DNA of 64,000 nt from Epiperipatus broadwayi (Eukaryota; Onychophora; Udeonychophora; Euonychophora; Peripatidae): NCBI GenBank assembly GCA_028023455.1, contig JAQFVV010012418.1:6011244-6075243 (forward strand). The letters run 5' to 3'. The notes beneath the pieces were generated by a model. It saw only the letters and a program-made list of their open reading frames with translations. It was not told where the DNA came from and did not search any database. The position numbers were made by a program, and so were the translations under genes. Numbering within the stretch: position 1 is the first letter of the stretch; every line of letters starts with the position of its first letter. This document shows, piece by piece, positions 10,848 to 23,132 of the stretch.

Positions 10848-13800
10848 CTTTAAAAAAGAAAAAATATATACATACATTTTAGTAAAATTTAAAAATCATA
10901 AATAATATATATCATTTACATATCTGTTTATGTATTTATGTGATATAAAAAGTTTCAAAAAAACTCCTTTTACAGTTTCTCAAATACCTGAAAAGATATA
11001 ACATGATCAAATATCCAACTTAATTATTAAATTTTTTTTATTATTTTGTTTCAAATTAATACTTTTGTTTAAAAAAATACAGTAAATATAAAAATAGTCA
11101 AGTATATTGTTATATACAAAATAATTATTCAGAATGTACATTATGCCAATAAAATATATATTAATACAACTTTCTTACAACTTATGTAATATATGTAAAT
11201 ATGTTCCTATCAAACAAAATGATCCATTACTGAAATGAGGAATGGTATAAATCATTCTTAAAAACTTTTGGACTCATTTTGAGTCTTTAAGTGTTCCAGT
11301 GATTTATATCTTTCGTTTTTCAATACTATAAGTTAATAGACATTATTATTAGCTATTACATTAAAATGTTAATTGTTCTAACAAAAATGTTAAAACCTAT
11401 ATTTCTTACTGAACATGAAAATATACTAAAAACACAATTTTGTTTCCTGTAAAATTTCATATTGAAGTATGCTGATTTCTGTAACACAAACTTTAGTTTA
11501 CTTCTGTATACTTTTAATAGTAAAATAAATTTCTTTTAAGATAAATAAAAATTTACATGTTTGTGCTTAATTTGAATCTAATACTTAAATTCATTAATGA
11601 TTAAAATAGTATGAAAACAATTTAGATATGAACTTAAATAAATAAATTATATAATTTTATACAATCATCAAACAAAGTGATGAAACAATCAAGGCAGAAC
11701 TAGATTAAAAAAAAAAGTAACAATCTTGCAAAACTACATCAAAAAATTAAAAAAAAACAACAACTATATAATTATAAATGATATTCAAAACAAAAGATCC
11801 AGATATCAACATACTAACTATTGATTAGTTAATTAAATTACTGCACTAATGACTATCCGACAACAAATATGTTGACATATATTACACTTCTAATTCCTTT
11901 ATTGGTGGATCTATATAAACACTAAGCATTAATGTGGCTAATAAGGAACTTTATGAATTACCTCTTATGGTTCTACTACAATCAGATATGAACTTTTAAT
12001 TTTTATTGTTCAATTAAATATAATTTTCTATTTCTAAAATCAAATGCTTCTACTCAAGTTATAACTTCAAAAGGAAATTCCAAATAGCTAAATCAAATAC
12101 AGATTTAAGTTCATGTATCTTAAAATATAAAGGCTAATGTTGCATACAAAGTTTATCTATTTCATTCGATGTTATACTTAGTAAATTATTCCAATGTGAT
12201 TACGGATTGCATTTTATAAAAAAAGAGAATGATTTGACAATGAATATTTTTTTAAACCAACAACAATATTATTATGACTAATAGCTGGAAATTCAAAGTC
12301 TGAATGCATAAATAGTTAAATTTCTTATAAAATAGTAACTATATTTCTTGTATACTAAGTTAGGTTTTACTTCTTTTTAAGACAAATAATTTAAAATATA
12401 GTTATAAAATTTTCATTATTTATTAAAACAATATTTCAATGAATTACTGTATATGCTTTTGTTTAAGATGATTTTATCAATTAAAGTTTTTTATTATATT
12501 AGCCCGACACATTCTTAGTATACACTGCATAAGATTTGATAAATTAAATTAGATCTAGTTAGGGTATTAATTTTTGAGAATAATTTGCTTATCTTCATTG
12601 TTTTCAATTATTTATTAATGGTTACATTTGTTTAAAGATAAACAGCAAGTTAAAAATTTCTTTATATCTGATGACATTTTTCTCTAGCATCTTTGGGACT
12701 TGATGCATGATTAGCAATAGTTAAGCAGACTGCTTAAGAATATTTCTGAATTTAGTCAAGCAAGCTGAGAATTCAAGCATGTAGACTCAAATAAATAAAT
12801 AAAGATAGCAATAAGGAATTTATTTATTCCTTCTGAAGCAATTTAATTGATATAATGTAAGTAATTTTTTTAAATATGATATTTGCACATGTGGTTTTTA
12901 CAGTTAAAGTAATTTTGGCATAGTTAGAAAATAAAATAAATTAAATTAATTGTTCAATGAAACTTTAACAGAAAAAACAAATAAACCAAGTTTACTAAAA
13001 ATTAGTTAGTAGAATTAAAAAAGAAATAAGTATTTAATAAAAAAGTAAGAGAATAAGCCAAAAAATTTGATATTTCTATATCTTATTTTATAGAATGAAA
13101 GGAAAATTGCTAGAAATGCAATTACAATTATTTCTCAAGATGAAATAGTTCTTTTTGAATAAAATATTTTCTCTATTTATTCTGGAAGGCTATGTTTTTT
13201 ATACCTAATGGTAGAATATACCTTAGTATTTTTTATATGAAAACAATAAAAAATTTTTTATAAAGTTACTTTTAATCAATAGAATCATATTTGAGACATT
13301 AAAGCAATTCTTCTGTTTGAATTATAGATATAGTTATGTAAAAAAACATACAATATGTTTGTAACTTTTGCATTATAATTTGTTCAATGTTTATATTTAT
13401 CATTTTTTCACAAAAATTTAAATATCAGATTAATTTTATGCATAATATTACAATAATAAAACTAAATTTCTCTCAAACAGATTTTATAACTATTTCTTGA
13501 TAAATATTTTCTAAAACAACAAACACTACTTGCATTTAGAAACTCAATAGAAGATTAATTACATGCAATATTATTATACATATTATTCAATCTAAATATT
13601 ATGTAATTTTATATTTTTATTCAACAAAATCAAGGAATGTCAAAAATATGAAGAACACATTCTTGGGGCACATACTAGATTTATTATGCAAGTAAATGAT
13701 TAAATTCCTGAACAATTAAAAGATTTTAATAATTTAAGCATCAATTCTTCATTTTTTCTCCATTTTTATTTCAGTTATAATCTTCCAAGTTCAAAATGTT

Positions 13801-14920
13801 GACAATTTAATATATATATATTAACCTATAATAATAAAAACACATCATTTAATTTCCCAATTCACAAAATATAATAAGACAAAAACAATTCTTTTTCCTC
13901 TAGTGCCATTTCCATGAGTTTGAGTAATCATGATGATCAAATGCATTTAAATCCCCATCTTTAGACTGATTTCTGGTATTTAACTATCAAATTTGAAACC
14001 TGAACTTCAATAATAAAAGCAAAACTTATGATAGATAACCGTATTACTTACTTAAATATTCTTTTCAACTATTGTAAATATCTTCTACATCTAATAATTT
14101 CCAGTGAAATATTATGCTGGCCTGCTCTTTTTTTTTAATAGAAATATTTTTTTCTTCCATAAATAAATAAAATTAAATATATCCCTTCATTCTAATTTTT
14201 TTAAATTTTTCTGTAATCTTTATCTAGACTATCTTGCTATCTGCTCAACATTAAATTTTTTCGACAGATATTTTCCATGTATTCTTCTGTTTGTCTTTTT
14301 CATTAACTTTATAATAGTAAACTTTTTTAAAAAAATTTGGTATTCATATATAGCTTAATGACTTTAAAACTTTAATATTTTCCATATCACAAGAATTTAA
14401 AATGAAATTCTAACTTCTAATTATTATTTCTGTTTTTCCCTCAATTTTTCTTTGATTCACTTTTTCTCTGATAAATATATATATTCATTTTCTTCAATTC
14501 TAATCTCAATTCCACAATAACATGATTATCAGCTTATTAATGTTTCACAAATATGTAAATGCTCTTTTAATACTGTTTTTAAATCTAAATTGATCTATAA
14601 TTTTATGTTACTTAAAAAAAGTCTCTTTCATGATTTTAAAACCATATATACATTTTTAAAAAACTTGGCATTTATTTCTGTCATTTATTTTTTGAATGCC
14701 AAGGAATTATAATGCACCAAAATGGATAAAATTTTTACATTCTTATTATATATTTTTCAATAAAATTAGTCTTTATGTATATATATATAAAAAACAATGA
14801 ATTTTAATATATATATACAGTAATATTAATACTTATTATTTGTATTTTTTTTAAAAAAACTGTTTTATGAATTTGAATTATTTTGATCATAATGTGATAA
14901 AAATAGTAATGCATATTTAC
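10848..14920 (-). other. VPS50 intron, 4.1 kb
   Basis: A/T-rich throughout, with short ATATAT tracts (for example around 14779 and 14808). No repeat family, RNA gene or coding relic recognised. Confidence 0.7.
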
Positions 14921-15107
14921 CTGTGAACTAAATCCAAGATATGAATAAATTCTTTAAATTTAATACCAGAGAGATCTGTGGCTGATATATAAATTTTCAC
15001 TTTTTGCTGAATATCTTGCCATATTCTAATAAGACCATGATCTAGTTTTTGTTTAACATAACGCCGATTAAAACTAACTTCTACATTAGAACTTCCTGTT
15101 TCTTCAC
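14921..15107 (-). CDS. VPS50: VPS50 exon, 2 nt + 61 codons + 2 nt
   Basis: After completing a Gly codon it reads EETGSSNVEVSFNRRYVKQK, then LDHGLIRIWQDIQQKVKIYI, ATDLSGIKF and FIHILDLVH. The family has [39 protein letters not shown]...FIFVLDIISR. RIWQD and TDLS are strong anchors. The acceptor is ATTATTTTAG and the donor GTAAAT. The terminal AG plus the next exon's A make the Arg before [10 protein letters not shown]. Confidence 0.97.
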
Positions 15108-15192
15108 CTAAAATAATAATAATTAAAAAATCAAACTACTTTGTTATTTCACAATAGTCAAAAAATTCAAATTACATTTGCACCAAAATTAC
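15108..15192 (-). other. VPS50 85-nt intron
   Basis: A very short intron (donor GTAATT, acceptor ATTTTAG) splitting a Gly codon, near the lower size limit for animal introns, in a gene whose other introns are mostly 1.6-14 kb. Confidence 0.93.
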
Positions 15193-15310
15193 CTGATTCT
15201 AAATCATGTTTTTCATGCCATTCTAAAGTTTTATGATAACTATTCATTATTTCCCACAATGATTTGCATAAATCAATCAAACAAGGAGTAAAATGTTCAA
15301 CAGTTATATC
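15193..15310 (-). CDS. VPS50: VPS50 exon, 39 codons + 1 nt
   Basis: It begins DITVEHFTPCLIDLCKSLWE and continues IMNSYHKTLEWHEKHDLES. The family equivalent is [35 protein letters not shown], with PCL.DLCK.LWE and EWHEKHD matching exactly. The acceptor is TTTTTACAG and the donor GTAATT. One base (G) carries over to the next exon, only 85 nt away. After EWHEKHD human VPS50 has a low-conservation acidic/serine linker; it is shorter here. Confidence 0.97.
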
Positions 15311-17993
15311 CTGTAAAAAGATATTACTTTAATAAAAAATATTCATATAATCATAAGCATATATGCAATATGTATTGCAAATTATAACTTTCCATATACA
15401 AAAAAATCTATTAATTATTAAGTTGATGATAAAAGAATAAGATTTGGGCCTAGCAGAACTATATGCATGGCCTCATTTCTGATTTTTCAAATAGTTAACT
15501 ATAAAAGAACTACAGAAAGCATAAATTATAATATTATTTCATATTTAGCTCCACAGATAATACTTCACCATATCCTGAATATTTTTTATTGCTTATGGTA
15601 ATATGTATATGTGTGAAAATGCATATCATTTTGTAAGTAATATTAAAACTTTGCTAATTATTAAAACATTAGTTTAAGATATTTTTTGCTTTGTTAATTT
15701 TTGTTTATATCTTAATTTGCATATGAAAATTTTAAAATATTTGTATAATTAGTAAATAAACAAATATATCTCACCATATATATTTTTCTATTAATTATTT
15801 TTGTTATTATGTAATTTTAAACTCAAAATGTATTATAAAATTATTATACAGAAATCAAATTATCTGGCAAAGGCCTTGGAACCCAAATATGGTGGATGTG
15901 TCATTCCCATTATAAATTCATATGCAACTCTAAGAAGAAAAAATATATAGTCAACATTATAGCAGTATTTAGCTTGTACACAATGTTTGCAATAAAATAC
16001 ATATTAATTAAAATATAAGAATAAATTAATCTTTTATGCATATAAAATTATTCATTTATTCAATAATGATATAAAATATTATCACTATTTCATACTGCTT
16101 ACCCCACCACTAATAATATGAGAAAAGCATTTTTTATAGCAGACTTTGAAATAGAAAATTTAACTTTATTTTTTTTTAAATGTTTATTTTAAAGTCATAT
16201 TTAATTAAATTTTTTTTAGCATAACTAAGTAAATTAGAAATAGGTCATATATTATCTCACATTGCTGACTTTTTGATATGGTGATGTATTAATTCAGACA
16301 TTTTTAATTACCATAAAAAAAAAACATCCAAATTGAAAAAGCTTTTAATTAAAATGATTATCATATTTTTTTAAAATTAATCTTATTAAGAAATTTTTTA
16401 TATTTTAAAAAACAATTTTTGCAAATTTGTCTTTCATATAGTTGACCTATTGGTAATCTGATCCTAGTCAACTTACTAGTTTTTTAAATACACCTGTAAT
16501 TTGTAATTATTAAAAAATATTATATTCAGCCACTTGATTTATAAACAATAGTTAAAAGAATCTTTCACTGGAAGCAAAACATGAAATCAAGACTCACTAA
16601 GATTGGCTATTTCACTGATATACAGGTAATCATGTAAAATGATTTATTGAATAAATATTTTTAGAGTTGCTGGATCAATCCTGTGAATTATAAAAAAAAA
16701 TAAAAAGCTTGTGAAGTCTCGGTATGACTAAAAGCCTTCTTCCATTACACTTCTAAATTCATGAATGTATTGAATGCAATTTTTTGCAAACATGAAAATT
16801 TTGAGATTTTGCTTGCTGTTGTATGGAAGTACTTTGAATAACTATAGAATGATTTTCAGCATTATCATAACTAATAAAATAACCTTGATAATAGTTTTAA
16901 GTATCACTTATATTTCAGGAGTTCAGTATTCATTATTTATTGTTATTAATATTTTATTTTCTCATATTGCAAAGGTTTGGTCATTAATATTTGCTATTTC
17001 TAAAGGGCATAAATGGCTTTTTTTATTATTTAATCAAAATCAGAATTACTTGACTTTTGAATGAAATCTCCAGTGTTGACTTTTATTATAGTATCTATTT
17101 CATGCTGGATTAATCCTTTTAAGAAAAGTTTATTGCAAAAAAAAATTTCCATGGACGATTGAGATATCAAGATCAGTATTTTCTTTTTCATTACAGAACT
17201 TCATTAGGAAATGTTTATTTTTTGCTAGTGGTAGCTTCAAATTACTACTTTTTTGTATGTCCCGATTTTTCATTAATTCAAAATTTAAATTCATTTTCAT
17301 TTTGACTATCATTTTCAAAATTACCTAGTATTATCACTAAAGCCAAGTATCTAGCCAAAAACAATATCACTAATAAATAAACATATATATATTCAAATTT
17401 TTGACTTTTATCAGTGTATCACTCATGTCAAAGACATTAAAATGCAATTATTTACCAGCACAGATAATCAAACAATTGCATTTCATGAATAACTTCCACT
17501 TTTCAGTTAAAATATATATATTTAAAATATAATCTATCACATTTATTTTTTATTATTATGTCAAAGTCATAAAAGTAAATACAAAATAGAAACATACAAA
17601 AACAATAATAAATATATACTTAAACTAAATCAATATTAGTTTAAGTAGTAAGAAATTTATAATTAATTTTAATTTATTTTAGTTATCTGATTTATTTCTA
17701 TATTATATATTACATCTTTAAAAATAATAATCAAAATACAGTATATGTAATAGGTTATATAATTAAGTCTATGAAAACTATCTGTTAACAGCTAAAATGA
17801 GTTATATAAAATAAAGATAAGCATATGCGTAGAAATATTATGAACAATATGAGTGCACATATGATTGTGGTTTTATATATATATACACACATATTGTGAG
17901 CTTCATGAACCTGAAATAAAGATTATTTATTTATATATAATAAATTGGTAAACAATAAAGTTTCTACTTATATTTGCTAAAAAAAAATCTTAC
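15311..17993 (-). other. VPS50 intron, 2.7 kb
   Basis: A/T-rich. A 96-codon open frame on plus at 16774-17064 and a 62-codon one on minus at 17130-17318 show no family resemblance and are probably chance or old repeat debris. Confidence 0.65.
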
Positions 17994-18137
17994 CTTACAT
18001 AAATTGGGATAATGTTTTTTATTATAATTATTTACATTTGCTCCTTGTAGTGAAAGTGCCACATGGCCTAATACTTTTGTAAATGCTGTATTATGTATCG
18101 TACTTGCATAATGCATATGAAGTTGATCCAAACCAAT
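17994..18137 (-). CDS. VPS50: VPS50 exon, 48 codons
   Basis: It encodes IGLDQLHMHYASTIHNTAFT followed by KVLGHVALSL and HYPNLCK. The family reads [28 protein letters not shown]...YKDLC, so DQLHMH and IHNT are exact anchors. The exon is phase 0 at both ends with donor GTAAGA. The acceptor is odd: directly upstream the transcript strand has a run of eleven A before TAG, not a pyrimidine tract. The exon follows the largest intron in the window (14.1 kb). Confidence 0.96.
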
Positions 18138-18748
18138 CTATTTTTTTTTTTAAAAATCATGGTTTTATAAAACATTATCCATAAATATATATTTGTTCTA
18201 TACATATATAAATATTTTATTAATCACAAAACTTACAATTATATTCATAATAACTATAATCTAAATAATATAAATGTGTATATAAATAAATAAATATTTA
18301 TAGTAGCAATATTGGCCACCAATTAATAGGCACAATAATAACTGGAATCCTTTTTAAAAACTGTCATTTTTTCAGGAATGGTTTCATATCAGTTCTTACA
18401 TATGTAAAATTCTTTACACTATCAATACATTTAAATATACATATATATTACCATCATTGGTTACATGCTAACAAAGATGATTTTGTACAACAATCTTTTT
18501 CCAAACTTTTCTCTCTATTCTGATAGTCATCACTATTAACTTCCTTTAGATTATTAATCAATTCTGGTCATCTCCTATAAATCTTCCTTTTACCCTATAT
18601 AAACCCTTTCAACAAAAGTGGTAGTTATTGGCAAGATGATAGTCAATAATTATCATACTTTCAGCTTAGATGTGTTATAAAATTCAACTGAATGCAATTT
18701 AATATATATTTAGATTGATAAACACTCTGCATTATCATTGATTTAGAG

Positions 18749-19201
18749 CAGTGGTCTTCAACCTTTTCACACCTGCACACCGGTAAAAATAAGGATAAGG
18801 TTTCGCGGCCCGGCAAAAATAATAATAAAGCAGAAATCTATAGATAAATTTTCTTAAAGATGTAAACTGCTTAGCTTTATATATGAGCGTAATTGTTATA
18901 ACTGATCATAACGTTAAATATAGAAAATGAAATTATATATATGGAGTTTGTATAATAAAAAAATTAATTCTACCCACCCCCATAAACATCTGTGATAACT
19001 AAAAAAACAAATTAATTTATGTATGATTGATTAGATTTTGTTTTCGTTCTGTTTCTTTTTTTTTTAATTGGGTAAAAATGAGATGAAAAAATAAATAAAA
19101 ATTGTTTATATTAATTAAAAGTTTAAACTCTTATTATTTTGTTATTACAAACTTTCCTGCGGCCCGGCACCGGTCCGCGGACCAACGGTTGAAGATCACT
19201 G
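18749..19201. mobile_element. hAT-type MITE, 453 bp, 8-bp target duplication
   Basis: The terminal inverted repeats are CAGTGGTCTTCAACC at the left and GGTTGAAGATCACTG at the right, one mismatch in 15. Perfect 8-bp direct repeats ATTTAGAG flank it (18741-18748 and 19202-19209), the hAT hallmark. The subterminal parts are GC-rich (CGGCCCGGC, CGGTCCGCGGACC) and the middle is A/T-rich without an open frame, so it is non-autonomous. Confidence 0.92.
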
Positions 19202-20164
19202 ATTTAGAGAATAAAAAAAAGTTAAAATATAATTTAAAAGCAATTTTTTTGTGTTAAATTTTACTATTATGTATTTATAATAATGATTATAAAAATATAA
19301 ATAGAACACCTATCTACCCACTGTTTGGTTTATATCTAATCATATTTAGATGTGAGATCATGATTGGGTACAATTTTTATTTATATCCCAACAATAAGAA
19401 AAACTTCTTAAAAAAAAGGAATGGTGATAATTAAATGAGAAATGTTGCATAGTATGCAATAATTAAATTAGTTTAGGCATGCAACAATTTAGTTAAAAAA
19501 AGCTTTAGAAGTATTGATAATTTCCACTACAAGAACTACTCAATTTAAAACAATTTAGTATGTTTTTAATAATAAAATTAAATATCTATGTTTATATATT
19601 AAATACAACTATGGAAACTGTTTATAAGATATGTGAAGAAAAATTTACAAAAATTTTAAATAAAAAAATGGCATTTTCATTTGATCTGTTTTAGCATGAT
19701 GTATTAATAAAAATATATTTTAATGTAATTTGATCAAATCTAGAAATATTTTCCAGAGAAATATGGCAAATGAAAGCAGATTAAAAATAAAGATAAATGA
19801 AAAAGCACCAAATATTAAGAAAAAACTTGAAAGAAAAATAAGTCATATCATTAGTTTATTATTCAAAATAATATATATTCTTATAAAGAGTGAAGTAGAT
19901 AAGAAAACCAAAAAATATTAAACTATGCAATAACTTTTTCAGATTATTAAAGCAGGAAAAATTTATTATTTTCTGAAAGTTTGTGATGATGGTATTTTAG
20001 TTGGATTTATATATTGAACTATTTCCATCATCTAATATAAGTATGGAATGTCTTTAGAAAAATTTAATTTAATTTAAATATTGCAATACCACACAGGTTA
20101 GCATATGCATAACATTCAAAAGGTATTACTTCCCTTTTCTTCACATATTGTTGTCCTAAACCAG

Positions 20165-20250
20165 TGACAATACTAGCATGGGAATCGAACCTAAACCCTT
20201 AGATTCTTGAATACTGAATTTTAAGGTAAAGCTCCAACCAACTAATAAAA
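20165..20250 (-). repeat. tRNA-like SINE head candidate
   Basis: On minus, TTAGTTGGTTGGAGC resembles a pol III A box and, about 50 nt on, GGTTCGATTCC (20181-20191) fits the B box exactly. It does not fold as an intact tRNA, so a tRNA-derived SINE head is more likely than a tRNA gene. No tail or target duplication was identified. Confidence 0.45.
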
Positions 20251-20492
20251 ATAGTCCAATATATAAATCCAACAGGAATAATTTATTGCTGAGAAATAAT
20301 TTGGTCCAGTAAAAAATAGCACTGAAGTTTTATCAAACTGCCTACTATCACATGGGTTGAAGAGAAAAAATAACATCAAAATCACACTTTTCTTTATTTT
20401 GCTGTAATATCCTATAAATACAATTTATCCAAACCACTTCAAACACTTTTTAGCAAAACTCTTTATTTGTATATATATACAAATACTTTACT

Positions 20493-20519
20493 TTTCAACT
20501 ATCCTGCAGTCTTCTTCAG
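20493..20519 (-). ncRNA. Hammerhead-like core (left arm), degenerate
   Basis: CTGAAGA (20513-20519), then a possible stem II GACTG/TAGTT with loop CAGGA, then GAAA (20493-20496). Compared with the right arm, two stem positions change yet both still pair as G-U wobbles. One extra A stands between CTGAAGA and the stem, and no convincing stem III or cleavage triplet follows. Confidence 0.35.
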
Positions 20520-20538
20520 AGCCAGTTCACTTTAATCT

Positions 20539-20565
20539 CTGAAGAAGACTGCAGGACAGTCGAAA
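20539..20565 (+). ncRNA. Hammerhead-like core (right arm), degenerate
   Basis: CTGAAGA (20539-20545) fits the hammerhead CUGANGA box. A perfect 5-bp stem GACTG/CAGTC with loop CAGGA and then GAAA (20562-20565) follow. One extra A and the absence of a clear stem III mean self-cleavage is not supported. Confidence 0.4.
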
Positions 20566-21379
20566 AGTAAGGTATATGTATATATGTACAAATAAAGAAT
20601 TTGCTAAAAAGTGTTCGAAGTGGTTTGGATAAATTGTATTTATAGAAAAAATAACTCTAAAAAATTCAACTCATCAATCAATTCCAAGTGGCAGGAAAAC
20701 TTCATATTTAAGATGTCATATTTAAGTTTTAATTTTTTTGTTTTAATTTCTCATAATAAACACAATTATTTAATAGCAAAATGTATAAATATTCTAAATT
20801 ACAGAATTTAAAATGTTATTAAAAATGTTCAAGTCATTTAGCTTAATTATTGATGAAATACATAATTTAAATGTATAATTTGCTTTATTTTTAACTATAT
20901 ACTTACCTGTTAGCTAATGATATCTTTATTCCTTAATGTTTCATTAAAAATTTCTTATAGTTCTTTGACAAAATTAAACTAAAATGTTGTATCTGGTTGT
21001 TTTTCATTTATTATTTGTGAAGATTGTTTTGTACTATAATATTAAAAAAACTTATAGGAATATTTACATTTACTATTTTACTTTGGATTATAATTTAGAT
21101 TAAATGACACCAAAGAGAATATAAAATCTGTTTATATTATTATAGGTTAAGGTATTAAAAAGAGTTCAAAATCAAATACATAAAAATCCAATCAGATTAT
21201 ATGAGATCTCTAGATAATAAAGGAAGAGTAAAATGCTATAATTTAGACATTTTACAGATGAATCAAACTAAAGAGATAAAGTTGGACAAAATAAGATAAA
21301 AACATCTGACATATTGCACTATATTTGTTATTATATAGAAAAAAATATATACACAATAAAATATTTTTTCTTTATAGAT

Positions 21380-21970
21380 GAAGTATTAAAAAGTTATAAG
21401 AAATTTCTGATCAGAAGTCAAAATCATTTTCACAAGACTATGAGATTTAGTTTCTCTTATATCATACTGTTTTTGTTGTTTCTTGGGAAAAACAGCTGAG
21501 ATTTAATTTTTTAATATTATTTATTCTCTTCAACCAAAGTGACAATAGATAGGCATGATATATTCCTTGCCTTAATAATCTCAAAAACTCTTTACACGGT
21601 CTAATCCTTTTGATTTTTTAATTCATTTCACTAACTATAAGCATTTATTTCACTGTGAATATTTAATGATATGACTTATTATCTCTTTTTTTCTTTAAGT
21701 TTTTCAATATTGTTTGGCTTTTCCATTTACCTTCATTTTAATTTTTATTATATTCTGTCAGCATCAATTTTCAAAGTCTTACAGACATAGGTGCTGATGT
21801 TTAAGATAAACATTTTTTTTTTTTTAATCTTATCAAATTCTTTCTTTGTTTGCCATATTCTAAAGCCTACATCACAATGATCTATCGTAATTCTTTTTAT
21901 TTTTTTTCTACAATACTTAAAGTTATTCTTTTTTACAACTACAAATAGTACAGCTAAGATCACGTGCAAG
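21380..21970 (-). pseudogene. Decayed retroelement-like coding relic, copy A
   Basis: The minus translation gives blocks such as DVGFRIWQTKKEFDKIKKKK (near 21830-21880) and EFLRLLRQG (near 21570). They align with a second copy at 37160-38010. The domain is not recognised. It lies just downstream, on the same strand, of reverse transcriptase-like sequence (22180-22520) and may belong to the same element or to another. Confidence 0.5.
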
Positions 21971-22179
21971 ATTGAACATATGAGAAAAAAAAAAGACTAT
22001 TATTATATTTTATAATAAATATGCATAAAATTTAATTTCCAATTTTTTATTTAATATTTTTTTCAAAATAAGGGTAAGTAAATTTGTGAATTTGAGAACA
22101 TAGATATCACCCTTATTCAATGTCCAACTTTCAAACATCTAGAATGTTAAAAGATATTATTGTTAAAAATAATTTATAT

Positions 22180-22520
22180 CATCATTTTTAGAAATATATA
22201 TATCTATTGTTTCATCTAAAAACATTATCTAAACTTTTCTTTGCTCTATGTCAAATTTCTTGTTTGCTAAATTCTTTATGTTAATGAATGGCCAAAGAGA
22301 CAAAAAGTCATTATCAATTTTTAAATTATTTGCTATTTCTATGGTCATAACTTTTGTCTTCCTCATATTTAATTATGATCTTATCATTTTCTGAATATAC
22401 ATTTTCAGGCTTTCTCCATTTTTTTTTAAACTGAAAATCAGTATCATCAGCATAGAAAAGACTATTTTCAACAAATCAGGATTCTCCGTTAAATATTCCG
22501 CATATAAGTTAAATAGGTAA
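22180..22520 (-). pseudogene. RTE/BovB-like reverse transcriptase relic
   Basis: Minus frames give FNLYAEYL, FYADDTDF (RT catalytic motif C with YADD, near 22440-22465), LNMRKTKVMTI and NNLKIDNDFLSLWPFI. These match, in order, LFNLYAEY..., RYADDTTL, LN..KTKIM and the FIFLGS region of RTE/BovB-type polymerases. Frameshifts and stops show it is inactive. Upstream parts of the polymerase were not found. Confidence 0.7.
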
Positions 22521-22908
22521 ATATTCTGTTATAAACTATTAAAAAAACTCACTAATATATCACACCACCAAATAATAAATATGCAATCATCAAAAACGAT
22601 TTTGTGATAAAGACAATGACTAGAGTTTGAATTTGAGCCAGAGCAAACTAAAAAAATTTTCAGGTTCCAAACAATATTAGAGATTTTCTTTCAAATATTT
22701 AGTTCATAGTCAATTCAACTAGCTATTTAAAATTGTTTGGTAAATGATATAGCTATACCTAACTAGAGAATAAAGCAAAAATAGAAAACTGCATTTGGCA
22801 AGTTTGGTGAATAAGGTTTTCCCATTCATTGATCTCCTTCAAAGAAATGTCGGAGAAATTATTGGAGAAATTAAAGGTTGTTTTATCTATCTTAATAATA
22901 GTCAGCAA

Positions 22909-23132
22909 TATATACATAATCAATAAAGCAAGTCATATATTGCATGACTTGTTTTAAGTTTGTATTACAGATACGTAATACAGAGAGTGTACCAATAGCT
23001 CTAACAAGCTGTTATTGATAATGCTATAAGGCAAGCATTTAAAACTTTATCTAGAATTATCCCTATCCTTAGAAAGATTAGTTTTGAGCTTTTGGCTTAC
23101 CTCAATGAAGAGCTAAGTACATCCAGACCCTA
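22909..23132 (+). repeat. Hammerhead-family repeat, single unit
   Basis: It aligns with the arms of the foldback at 31697-32052, sharing ATAAAGCAAGTCATATAT, CCAATAGCTC.AACAAGCT and TTTTGGCTTACCTCAATGAA. In the ribozyme-sense orientation (minus) the core reads TTGAGGT, AAGCCAAAAGCT, CAAAA, so it is decayed. It includes the outer segment missing from the left arm of the foldback. Confidence 0.75.

Larger units (their letters stand above)
20411..20646. repeat. Foldback repeat, about 110-bp arms, head to head
   Basis: Arms 20411-20521 and 20537-20646 are reverse complements with scattered differences, separated by only about 15 nt. Each arm, read outward from the centre, begins CTCTGAAGAAGACTGCAGGA and ends in TAAATTGTATTTATAG. 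A further one-armed copy lies at 9985-10100, so this is an interspersed repeat. The head-to-head arrangement recalls Penelope-like or hammerhead-bearing elements (inference). Confidence 0.85.

Noticed and set aside
16774-17064. 96-codon plus frame as a gene
   Set aside because: Hydrophobic, A/T-driven composition, no family match, no splice or promoter context; chance frames of this size are expected here.
20165-20250. Functional tRNA gene on minus
   Set aside because: A and B boxes are present but acceptor and anticodon stems do not pair; kept only as a SINE-like candidate.
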